From: an uncultured Desulfovibrio sp.
Lineage (GTDB): Bacteria; Desulfobacterota; Desulfovibrionia; Desulfovibrionales; Desulfovibrionaceae
Assembly (NCBI RefSeq): GCF_910584445.1
Contig: NZ_CAJUBO010000012.1
Location: 25,737 to 89,736, forward strand
Direction of reading: 5' to 3'
Length of the DNA stretch: 64,000 bases
Position 1 is the stretch's first letter. The number at the start of each line of letters is the position of its first letter. Both the position numbers and the translations under genes were made by a program. The notes under the pieces were generated by a model. The model searched no databases. It worked only from the letters and a program-made list of their open reading frames with translations, and had not been told where the DNA came from. Positions 17,464-25,728 of the stretch are shown here, in pieces.

Positions 17464-18657
17464 ATGTCTAAACTTGAGCGTCACCAGACCGAAAAAATCG
17501 GCGTCTTTTTTGTCCTCGGAAAGCCTCGTGCCAAGGGACGGGATGAGGCTCCCACCGGCAGGCCTGACAAGATCTTCTATATCATGTACCGGCTGGACGG
17601 AAAAAAGATTGAGGAAAAGGTGGGGCGCGAATCCGAGCGCATGACCGCCGCCAAGGCCGCCAAAATCCGTGAGCAGCGCGTCAACGGCGTCAGCCTGCCC
17701 AATACCGAGCGCCGCCGCATCCGCCGCGAGCAGGAAGCCGCTCTTGCCGGGCGCTGGACCATCGCTCGCCTCTGGGAGGCATACAAAGCCAACAAGCCTG
17801 ACCTCAAGGGCATTGTCACGGACGAGAACCGCTACAAGAACTACCTGCAGGACTTTGCCGGCCGCACACCGGAAGAAATCAGCACGCATGACGTGGATGC
17901 CTTGCGCCTCAGGCTCGCCAAGGCCGGGAAGAAAGCCGGAACCGTCAAGAATGTGCTGGAGCTGCTGCGGCGCATCATCAATTTTGGCGTCAAAAAAGGG
18001 CTATGCCCCTGGCAGTCGCCCGCACAGCTCCATTTCGAGATGCCGCGCCTCAACAATGTCAAGACAGAAATGCTCACCGCCGAACAGCGCGCCCGCTTCA
18101 TCGAGGCAGCGCGCAACGCGCGAAACCGCAAGGCCGGGCAATTCATGCTTATGGCCTATTATACGGGCATGCGGCGCGGCGAGCTCTTCCGCCTCAAGTG
18201 GACGCACATCGACTTTGAGCGCGGCTTCATCACCATCAGGGGCGAGGAGCAGGAAGGAGCCAAGAGCAGTCGGGACGAGCGCATCCCGCTCACCCAGCCG
18301 GTACGCGAACTGCTGGCCGAAATCGGCGGCAACGACAGCGCCTATGTCTTCCCCGGCAGGGACGGCGTGAGCCGCATGACCGACATCAACAAACAGGTCA
18401 ACGCCATCAAGCGCGCCGCCGACCTCCCGGCGGACTTCCGGCCCCTGCACGGCCTCAGGCACACTTTCGCCAGTGTGGCCGTTTCCAATGGCGTGCCGCT
18501 TTCCCATGTACAGAAGCTGCTGACGCACAAAGACCCCTCCCTGACGCAACGTTATGCCCATCTGGAGGATAGCGCGCTGAAAAACTCGGCCAGTCTGGTA
18601 GGGGACTTTCTGGCGGATTCCGTACAACCAGACGGAGACGCCGACAACAGCCGATAG
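17464..18657 (+). CDS. int: Tyrosine-type site-specific integrase
   Basis: A 397-residue phage-type recombinase. Order: an N-terminal arm-binding region, a core-binding domain (residues ~100-190, EAYKANKPDLKG...ENRYKNYLQDF), and a catalytic domain with Arg in YTGMRRGELFRLKW, the HGLRHTFAS box, and the tyrosine in LTQRYAHL. All catalytic residues are visible. ATG 17464 is chosen over the GTG-rich upstream frame, with GGAG eight bases before it. It lies 174 bases from the tRNA 3' segment, the expected place for the enzyme that inserted the island. Confidence 0.93.
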   Translation: MSKLERHQTEKIGVFFVLGKPRAKGRDEAPTGRPDKIFYIMYRLDGKKIEEKVGRESERMTAAKAAKIREQRVNGVSLPNTERRRIRREQEAALAGRWTIARLWEAYKANKPDLKGIVTDENRYKNYLQDFAGRTPEEISTHDVDALRLRLAKAGKKAGTVKNVLELLRRIINFGVKKGLCPWQSPAQLHFEMPRLNNVKTEMLTAEQRARFIEAARNARNRKAGQFMLMAYYTGMRRGELFRLKWTHIDFERGFITIRGEEQEGAKSSRDERIPLTQPVRELLAEIGGNDSAYVFPGRDGVSRMTDINKQVNAIKRAADLPADFRPLHGLRHTFASVAVSNGVPLSHVQKLLTHKDPSLTQRYAHLEDSALKNSASLVGDFLADSVQPDGDADNSR

Positions 18658-18724
18658 AAACGGCATTACTTGCCAAGTCTCGGTTCAGCCGTCATGATTC
18701 TCTCAAGCCCTGTCAGGAGCCCCC

Positions 18725-19750
18725 ATGAGCGATACCTTTCCGTTTCTGATATACCGATCCGCCGAGCAGGATATTTCCGTCAACGCCGTCATCCGCGATG
18801 AAACCGTCTGGCTGACCCAGAAGGCTATGGCGGAGCTGTTTGGTGTGGAAAGCAATACCATCACCTATCATCTGAAGGAAATTTTCAGAACAGGTGAGTT
18901 AATTGAAGATTCAACTGCTCGAAAATTTCGAGCAGTTCAAAAAGAAGGAAATAGAAGCGTAGAACGGGAATTGTTGTTCTACAACCTCGACGCCATCATT
19001 TCCGTAGGCTATCGCGTCAATTCTCGCCGGGCGACCCACTTTCGCATCTGGGCCACCGGCGTCCTCAAGGAGTACATGGTCAAGGGCTTTGCCCTGGATG
19101 ACGAGCGCCTCAAGCAGGGGCGCACGGCCTTTGGCAAGGATTACTTTCGCGAACTGCTGGAGCGTGTCCGCTCCATCCGCGCCAGCGAGCGCCGCATCTG
19201 GCAGCAGATAACCGACATTTTTGCCGAGTGCAGTCTGGACTATGACCGCGATGCACCGCTCACGCACGAATTTTATGCCATGGTGCAAAACCGCTTTCAC
19301 TATGCCATAACCGGACAGACTGCGGCGGAAATCATCTATACCAGTGCGGATCGCCACAAGGAACACATGGGCCTGACCACCTGGAAAAACGCGCCGGACG
19401 GTCGCATCCTCAAATCTGACGTGGTTGTAGCCAAGAATTACCTGACCGAACAGCAGATCCGCCAGCTGGAGCGCGCGGTCACCGGCTATTTTGACTATAT
19501 TGAAGACCTCATTGAGCGGGAAAATACTTTTACCATGCAGGAATTTTCCGCCAGTGTGAACGAGTTTCTCGCCTTCCGCCGCTATGACATCCTGCCGGAC
19601 AAAGGAAAGGTTTCACGTCAGCGCGCCATCGACAAGGCGGAAGCGGAATACGATGCCTTCAACAAAACGCAGCGCATCACCTCCGACTTTGACCGCAGCG
19701 TGCGCCGGATACTGGCGACATCTGGACAGGATGGAGGCTCTGCCCTTTAA
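18725..19750 (+). CDS. rhuM: RhuM-family protein
   Basis: A 341-residue member of the RhuM family, first named in a Salmonella pathogenicity island and common on mobile elements; molecular role unknown. The N-terminal third looks DNA-binding (VWLTQKAMAELFGVESNTITYHLKEIF). The conserved STARKFRAVQKEG and YNLDAIISVGYRVNS segments follow, then THFRIWATGVLKEYMVKGF. The middle of the N-terminal region is markedly AT-rich and contains a 25-base palindrome. Some relatives are annotated as toxins of toxin-antitoxin pairs. Start ATG 18725 follows an AGGAG site. Confidence 0.87.
   Translation: MSDTFPFLIYRSAEQDISVNAVIRDETVWLTQKAMAELFGVESNTITYHLKEIFRTGELIEDSTARKFRAVQKEGNRSVERELLFYNLDAIISVGYRVNSRRATHFRIWATGVLKEYMVKGFALDDERLKQGRTAFGKDYFRELLERVRSIRASERRIWQQITDIFAECSLDYDRDAPLTHEFYAMVQNRFHYAITGQTAAEIIYTSADRHKEHMGLTTWKNAPDGRILKSDVVVAKNYLTEQQIRQLERAVTGYFDYIEDLIERENTFTMQEFSASVNEFLAFRRYDILPDKGKVSRQRAIDKAEAEYDAFNKTQRITSDFDRSVRRILATSGQDGGSAL
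18913..18937. repeat. Near-perfect palindrome inside rhuM
   Basis: AACTGCTCGAAA, one central A, then TTTCGAGCAGTT: 12-bp arms around one base. It is inside the codons for the conserved STARKFRAV segment. It could be an operator or a structural constraint, or a coding coincidence. Confidence 0.5.
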
Positions 19751-19898
19751 TGCTGGTCATAGGTAAAGTCCAGCGGAACGACCGCACATACAGTTGCACC
19801 AATCATCATTGATGAAACGAGTGTTCCCGATATGAGTTTTGTCTGGTAAAACAGCATCGTACGGGGATACAATAGACCACACAACAAGGACTTGCTCC

Positions 19899-21389
19899 AT
19901 GATGTTGAGCGAACAGCAGATACACGATCTCATTGCTCAGGGAGAAGGAATCTCCCTGGAGTTCAAGACTTGCGGCCAGCAGCTGAACCGTGACGTGTAC
20001 CAAAGCGTCTGCGCGTTTCTCAACCGGCATGGAGGCATTCTGCTCCTGGGTGTTCAGGATAACGGCGTCATCAGCGGTATTGCTTCACATGCACTGGATC
20101 AGATCCGCAAGGACTTCGTGACGACCGTCAACAATCCGCAAAAACTGACGCCTCCGGCGTATCTGTCCATAGACGCGGCAACTGTGGACGGCAAAACCCT
20201 GCTGATCGTCCATGTGCCGGAAAGTTCCCAGGTGCACCGTTGCAACGGGCGTATTTATGACCGCAACGAAGACGGCGATTTTGACATTACCGACAGTACC
20301 ACCCAGGTTGCGCACCTCTATCTGCGCAAGCAGGGCAGTTTCAGTGAAAATAAGGTCTATCCGTGAACGCTGCCGCCGCTATGTCCGCATCAACCGCAAA
20401 AATCATCCCTGGGTGGATATGGACGATGGGCAGCTGCTGAACAGCGCGCAACTGGTGCAGGTTGATCCGGAGAGCCGGGAACGCGGCGTCACCCTTGCCG
20501 GGGTGATGCTGTTCGGCACGGACAGCCAGATTCTGACGGTTTGTCCGCCACACCGCACGGATTGCCTGCTGCGCAAGGTGGATGTGGATCGCTATGACGA
20601 CCGTGACCTGATCCGTACCAATCTGCTGGACAGCTATGACCGTATTCTGGCGTTTATCCAGAAACATCTGCCCGACCCCTTTTAAAGGCATGGAGCGCCG
20701 CAGCCTGCGGGACGCCATTTTTCGCGAGGTGACATCCAATATCCTCATCCATCGAGAATACAGCAGCGGCGTCCCGGCCCGGCTGATCATCGAGCGCGGC
20801 AAAGTGACCACATACAACGCCAGCCGCCCGCACGGCTTCGGCCCGATCGACCCGGCCCATTTTGTTCCCTATCCCAAAAATCCCGTACTGGGCGCGTTTT
20901 TTCGAGAAATCGACCGGGCGGATGAACTTGGTTCCGGAATGCGCAAAATGATGCTGTACGGCAAAAAGTACGGTGGGGCCGACCCTCAGCTTATCGAGGG
21001 TGACGTGTTCCGCATGGTCATCAGCGTGCCGGAGTTTGAGCAGGATGGGACCAGGATGGGACCAGGACGGGACCCAGACGGGATCCAGAAGGGACCCGGA
21101 AGGAGGCATGTCAGGAGCATGCCAGAGTCCGAACGCAGCACCGACAGCCGGACAATATCTGAACGATACACAGCTTCATATTTTGCGTTCCTGTCTTCAG
21201 GAACAGGGCATCAATGCATTGCTGGAGTGCGCTGAAAGGACGAACAGAACGAAATTCCGCAGGCAAATTCTTACCCCCCTGCTTGAACAGGGCTTGCTGG
21301 AACGCACCATTCCCGACCGTCCCACCAGTAAAAACCAGAAGTACAGGACCACGGAACAGGGCAAACGAAAACTGCGCCATGAGCAATAA
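19899..21389 (+). pseudogene. AlbA_2/ATP-binding transcriptional regulator-like gene, multiply frameshifted
   Basis: Together the pieces span about 497 codons, the usual length for this family of DNA-binding AlbA_2 plus HATPase proteins. Frame one (19899-20366) gives MMLSEQQIHDLIAQGEGISLEFK and the AlbA_2 domain. Frame two takes over near 20360 (RRYVRINRKNHPW to FIQKHLPDPF). Frame three starts near 20680 (RRSLRDAIFREVTSNILIHREY, then DELGSGMRKMMLYG). Frame four resumes after an 11-base tandem repeat near 21044-21100 and ends with the winged-helix tail LLEQGLLERTIPDRP. About ten residues also seem lost at the first break. The gene is very probably non-functional. Confidence 0.8.
21044..21100 (+). 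repeat. 11-base imperfect tandem repeats
   Basis: About five units of the form GGGACCAGGAT follow each other inside the regulator pseudogene, near the switch from the third to the fourth frame. Eleven is not a multiple of three, so gain or loss of one unit shifts the frame. Confidence 0.6.
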
Positions 21390-22913
21390 GTCCGAAGCCG
21401 TGTTTCAGGAGCACTGGCGGCGCTTCTTTCTTTCGCCGCAGACGGACGTCTCAGCGGTGCGGCGCATTTCCGGAGCCTTGTACTGGAACGATCAGCTGCT
21501 GTGGAGTCTGGGCGTCATCCCCTGGGGCGCGTGGCGTCTGCCGTTTCAGGCGGCCGTTCTCCGCCTGCTGCATGAGGCGCTCCCCAACGATGCCCCGCGC
21601 CTCTACGCGGCCATCAATGCTGCGTTGGCGACCGCACAGGCGGATTTTCTCTCGCCGCCCACGGAGGCGGATAAGCAACGCCTTGTTCAGCGCATGGAAC
21701 AGTTCTGCGAAGGGGAGACGGCGGCGCATCTTGTCCGGCAAATCCAGGCCGTCACACCCCGGCAGTCCTTTTTCAGCAATGCCGTTCTTGAATCCCTGCT
21801 GGAACGCCTCTCCGCCAGGTATCGGAGCTGCCTCCGCCAGCGGGAAAGCGCCTATTATGCCTGCCTTTTCCATTTCCGCGTCCTGCATGCGGCTCTGGAG
21901 CGCCTTGAACCTCTGCTTGCGGGGGAGAATCAGGCGCTCCGCAATAGTATCGCCCTGATTTGCTGGCAGGCGCTTTTTGATGCTGAGCCGGAGCCGGTCC
22001 AGCTTTTTCCCGAAAAACGCCTTCTGGCGGATTCGCGCCATCTCTCCGGCGAAATCTACAACTTCTGGAGCTGGCAATACACATACAGAAATCAGGAGTA
22101 CCAGAAACTCCGCGCCGCGCTTGAGCCGTTTCTGCAGGGGGCCGGTTCCGTCTCCATTGTGCCGTGCCTGCCTGTTTCCAACCTCAAGGAATACCAGACC
22201 ATCACCGGATGCCTGGAAACAGGGGATGGTTTGGGGCAGGAGCTGTTTGCCGTCTGCAATCAGGCCATCGACGCCATAGTGGAAAAATTCGGCTATTTTC
22301 CGGCGTGGCCCATTGTGGACTATACCTCGGAGTTCATTCTGGAGCGCATGCTTTCCGGCCAATTCCACTATTGGGAGCGGGAAAGCCCGCCCCACTGGTC
22401 AACCACGAAGGCCGATTTCAGCTCTGCCCGCGTGATGCCGCGCGGTGCGCGCTGGAAGGGCGCAAGACGCAGACGGCCAGCGATGGCAAACGCTGGTTTC
22501 CTCTCTGCTCCCCTGACTGTCTTGCCGCTGTCCAGCGGGAGGAGCAGCGCCTGTACCGCGCCACTCTCAACGAGGAGCGCGGCAGGATACGGGCCGAGCC
22601 TTTGCACAGGATGCTTGGCCTCTGGCTCTGGGATTATTGCCGGGAACACGCCGCCCCACCGGCCGAAGCCATGCGCGCCCTGGAGGAACGCCATTTTCCG
22701 CAAGACAATCCCCACTGGCTGCCTCCGGAGGGCGGCGCGGGCAAGAATCTCGACTGGTATGATTTTCGGGAGGTCACGATGACCCGGCCCACCCTGTATG
22801 CCGACTATCAGGACGCCAGCCGCTGCATTGAGGCCGAAAAATTTCTGCCACGGCTGCGCGGTGTGAAGAAAACTCGTAACAGCGCGAAATCAAAAGCGGA
22901 AAGCAAAAAGTAG
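21379..22913 (+). pseudogene. Unknown conserved protein, frameshifted near 22385
   Basis: The first frame (MSNKSEAVFQEHWRRFF... to ERMLSGQFHYWERE) reads well for about 335 residues and then turns into low-complexity arginine/serine/proline. The adjacent frame continues sensibly with NHEGRFQLCPRDAARCALEG, FPLCSPDCLAA (paired cysteines like a zinc site) and a basic tail ending at 22913. The shift falls in GGGAAAGCCCGCCCC around 22380-22395. I do not recognise the family. Its start overlaps the end of the regulator pseudogene. A shorter deleted copy sits at 13228. Confidence 0.65.
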
Positions 22914-22993
22914 CAGATAAGAATCGCGCCTTTTTTCGCCGTATTTCGTTCCTTTTCGTATCTGAGATAGGAAAAAATGGGGAGAAACCGCAC

Positions 22994-23021
22994 GGTGTGA
23001 ACCGCAAAGGAGGTTCACACC
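22994..23021 (+). promoter_or_regulatory. Inverted repeat enclosing a ribosome binding site
   Basis: GGTGTGAACC at 22994-23003 and GGTTCACACC at 23012-23021 are perfect 10-bp inverted copies. The ribosome binding site AAAGGAGG (23006-23013) of the HTH gene starting at 23022 sits in the loop and overlaps the right arm. It could be an operator for that HTH protein, a translational hairpin, or both. Confidence 0.6.
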
Positions 23022-23270
23022 ATGAAACGTCAACACTCTTGCCCTGCGAAATCGGTTTCTCTGGCGCAGCTCCCCGACGATCCCTTCCACATTCTGCTCA
23101 ACGAAAAACAGGCCGCCGCCTATCTCGGCCTCATCGACCGCACCTTGCAGCAGCGTCGCTATTATTCGCAGCCGCCCGTCTATATCAAGCTGCCGGGCAG
23201 CAATGCCGTTCGTTATCGCCTTTCTGACCTCATGGCCTTTGTGGCTGCCGGTGAAGTTCCCCTGCCGTAG
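23022..23270 (+). CDS. Small helix-turn-helix (AlpA/excisionase-like) protein
   Basis: An 82-residue MerR/AlpA-type helix-turn-helix: LLNEKQAAAYLGLIDRTLQQRR, then VRYRLSDLMAFVAAGEVPLP. Small proteins like this act as excisionases or switch regulators of integrated elements. A very strong ribosome binding site sits inside an inverted repeat directly upstream. It precedes the winged-helix and relaxase-derived genes, where control of excision or replication is typically encoded. Confidence 0.75.
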   Translation: MKRQHSCPAKSVSLAQLPDDPFHILLNEKQAAAYLGLIDRTLQQRRYYSQPPVYIKLPGSNAVRYRLSDLMAFVAAGEVPLP

Positions 23271-23289
23271 GGGTGATGCGGAGCCAGCC

Positions 23290-24309
23290 ATGCACACAGG
23301 CACGAACTCCCCCGCGTATCCCGGCATGGCGCTGTGGAGCCAGGCACGAGGCCCGGCGCGGAATCGCCCATGCAGCCGGGCGTGTATGCAGACCGGCGCG
23401 GATGCGGCCAGCCACGCAGGCATGGAGCCGCCCGCGAAGACGGTCTTGCGGAATATCCGCTGTCCGCTGGGTTTTTCCGAAATGCAGATTGCCATCCTGA
23501 GCCTGCTCAAGGCGCAGCCGGCGTTGATTGCCTATTGGCAAATTGCCGAGGCCATCGCCCGCGTCTACGGCATCGGGGCAACGGAAGGCGCGGTGCGGGG
23601 CGCGCTGGAGCGGCTGGGCAGGCGCGGCTTTCTTGTCCGCAGCCGGGGCGCCGCAGGCAGGGCGCAAGGCAATCGCTATGCGTTTTCGGCGGATCCGTGC
23701 CCGCACATCACGCCGCCATGCTTTATGGAACCGGGCATGGAGGCGTCCACGGAACCGGGCGCGGCTTCCGGCATAAAACCCGCGCCATCTCTTCGTGAAG
23801 AAAAGAGAGACAGAAGAAATCTTTCTGTCTTTTCCGGAACGCGGGATGCGCCAACGGCCTCTCACCGCCTAGAATCCCTGAGTGAAGAAGATGTGGCTTT
23901 TCACTGGCCCAATCTGGCGAAAGCCGGGTTCGGAACCTGCCAGATTCGGCAGATTCTCGCCCGCCTTTTTCAGGTCGGCATCGGAGCGGGAAATCTGGCG
24001 CAGGGGCTGACCTATGCCGAGTGGGAACTGGAGCACGGAACCATGCGCGACAAAAATGGCGAGCCGGTTTCCCATCCGCTCAACTGGGTCTTCAGCTCTC
24101 TGGCGCGAACGGGATATTACCGCAGGCCGCAGGGTTATATCTCGCCGCTGGAACAGGCGGAAATCGACGCCGCCGAAGAAGATGAACGGCTGAAAAAGGC
24201 GCGGGATGTACGTAAAAACTCCGCGTTCGAGGCATGGTGCGCCGGTCTTTCTCCACAGGAGAAAAATGCCATCGTCGCGCCGGAAACCGGATGCACCCGG
24301 TCACCATGA
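23290..24309 (+). CDS. Winged-helix protein of the element's replication/mobilisation region
   Basis: A 339-residue protein I cannot name. Residues ~55-135 look like a winged-helix domain (LGFSEMQIAILSLLKAQPAL...IAEAIARVYGIGATEGAVRGALERLGRRGFLVRS). The N-terminal 45 residues are rich in Met-X-Pro-Gly-like repeats, and the middle resembles a linker. The C-terminal part (WPNLAKAGFGTCQIRQIL...HPLNWVFSSLARTGYY) is helical. Its tail overlaps the truncated relaxase reading frame, and the last ~10 residues may derive from the deletion junction there, so the original C-terminus may be altered. Confidence 0.55.
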   Translation: MHTGTNSPAYPGMALWSQARGPARNRPCSRACMQTGADAASHAGMEPPAKTVLRNIRCPLGFSEMQIAILSLLKAQPALIAYWQIAEAIARVYGIGATEGAVRGALERLGRRGFLVRSRGAAGRAQGNRYAFSADPCPHITPPCFMEPGMEASTEPGAASGIKPAPSLREEKRDRRNLSVFSGTRDAPTASHRLESLSEEDVAFHWPNLAKAGFGTCQIRQILARLFQVGIGAGNLAQGLTYAEWELEHGTMRDKNGEPVSHPLNWVFSSLARTGYYRRPQGYISPLEQAEIDAAEEDERLKKARDVRKNSAFEAWCAGLSPQEKNAIVAPETGCTRSP

Positions 24310-25571
24310 AGGTCATCGACCCCAATAACGGTTTTGACATCGAGGCCGCGCACAAGGTCGTGGCGCTGGTGGAGCACCGGCAGGGCTGGGTGCCGGAGGC
24401 CAACGCCCGTTATCGGGTGGATGAGACGGGGCAGGTGGTGGCGCGCCCGCGCAAAAATGTTCTCAAACCGAAGCAGGCGGCCTTGGACGTTGAATGCGCC
24501 ACTGGTGAAAAATCCGCTCAGCGCGTGGCACAGGAACGTGGTCATGAAATCATTGCCACGGCAAAAAGTTGGGAGGCACTGCACACGAATCTGGCCGCTG
24601 TTGGGCTGCGGTTCGAGCGCAAAGGTTCCGGCGCGGTCATTTTCGTTGGCGATGTGGCTGTCAAGGCGTCTTCAGTGGACAGGGCTTTCAGCCTCGGCAA
24701 CTTGCAGAAACAGCTGGGGGATTTCAAGGCAGACGACTCTGCGGATGTGATTCCCTCAATCAAGCCGGAGCCGGTCAGTCCCATCAATCAAAAGCTGTGG
24801 CGGGAATATCGCGCCGAATGCGAGGCAATGGAAACAGCAGAGGCCACAACGGAGCCTGACGAGACGGCTTCGGCTTTCAGCCGGATGAAGGAACGCCATC
24901 ACGAAACGCAAGCCTCGCTACATGAACGCCTTTGTGGACATCCTCGCTGCATCCTGAACATCGCCCGACATTTTCTCAAGCTGCAACAGCGGGAGGAACT
25001 GCGCCAGTTGCGGCAGCGGACGCCAAAGAAGAAATCAGGCCGCCGCCCACGTTTTGAAGACTGGCTGCGAAAGCGAGGGCTGGACTATCAGGCGGAGCGC
25101 TGGCGCTATCACGGAACACTGGAAGCCCTGCCGAAGGAGTTTCGCGGCGCGCCCACCGTGCTGGCAACGCCGACGCGGGAGCCGCATGCCGCCTACGCCG
25201 CATACATGCGCCAGATACTCAAGGATGTGCCGGACAGCACGCCGGATCGCCTCAACGCCTCTATCGCCCTGCAACTGCGGAAGGCCGGTTTTCCGCGAGA
25301 GGTTGTCGAAGATACGCTTTTCCAGTGCGCCCCGCAGGCGTGGCCCGAACCGATAGACCGGGACTGGCGACGTTATGCGCAACACATGACGGCCTGCGCC
25401 TTTGGCATGGAGGGCGATACGCGCCTGGCGCGGGGACTGGCGGCCAGGGCCAAACGGCAGAAACAGGAAAAGGCAGAGACACAGCCCCGGCCGCAGGAAG
25501 AAAGGCAGACGACCGCCATACAGGAAGAGAAAGATGTTCAGCGCCCGGTGCAACGGATAAGGATGCGGTGA
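24291..25571 (+). pseudogene. Relaxase C-terminal part, nuclease domain missing
   Basis: This frame starts MHPVTMKVIDPNNGFDIEAAHK, which in MobA/TraI-type relaxases of this class comes right after the N-terminal HUH nuclease domain. The accessory domain follows (KSWEALHTNLAAVGLRFERKG, VFVGDVAVKASSVDRA), then a basic C-terminal half (RRPRFEDWLRKRGLDYQAERW) and a Gln/Glu-rich tail. The ~150-residue nuclease domain with its tyrosine and histidine triad is absent, and no good ribosome binding site precedes 24291. I infer a deletion that joined the preceding gene to the relaxase body, so the island should be unable to nick its own transfer origin. Confidence 0.6.
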
Positions 25572-25670
25572 AATTTCGGACAGAACAGGCAGTCAGCCGA
25601 CATCCTCGCGCCATTCTCCATACACTGCGATCCACATTGCTTGAGGCTGGATTTCCAAACTTTTTGGCGC

Positions 25671-25676
25671 TATAAT
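25671..25676 (+). promoter_or_regulatory. -10 box ahead of the restriction gene
   Basis: A perfect TATAAT. A weak -35 (TGGATT 25648-25653) stands 17 bases before it. Transcription from here would start near 25682, which argues for the ATG at 25729 as the restriction gene's start rather than the one at 25681. Confidence 0.5.
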
Positions 25677-25728
25677 CAAGATGCCGTCTCCTTCCATCCT
25701 TTGTGCCCTATCCTCTACGGAATCAACA

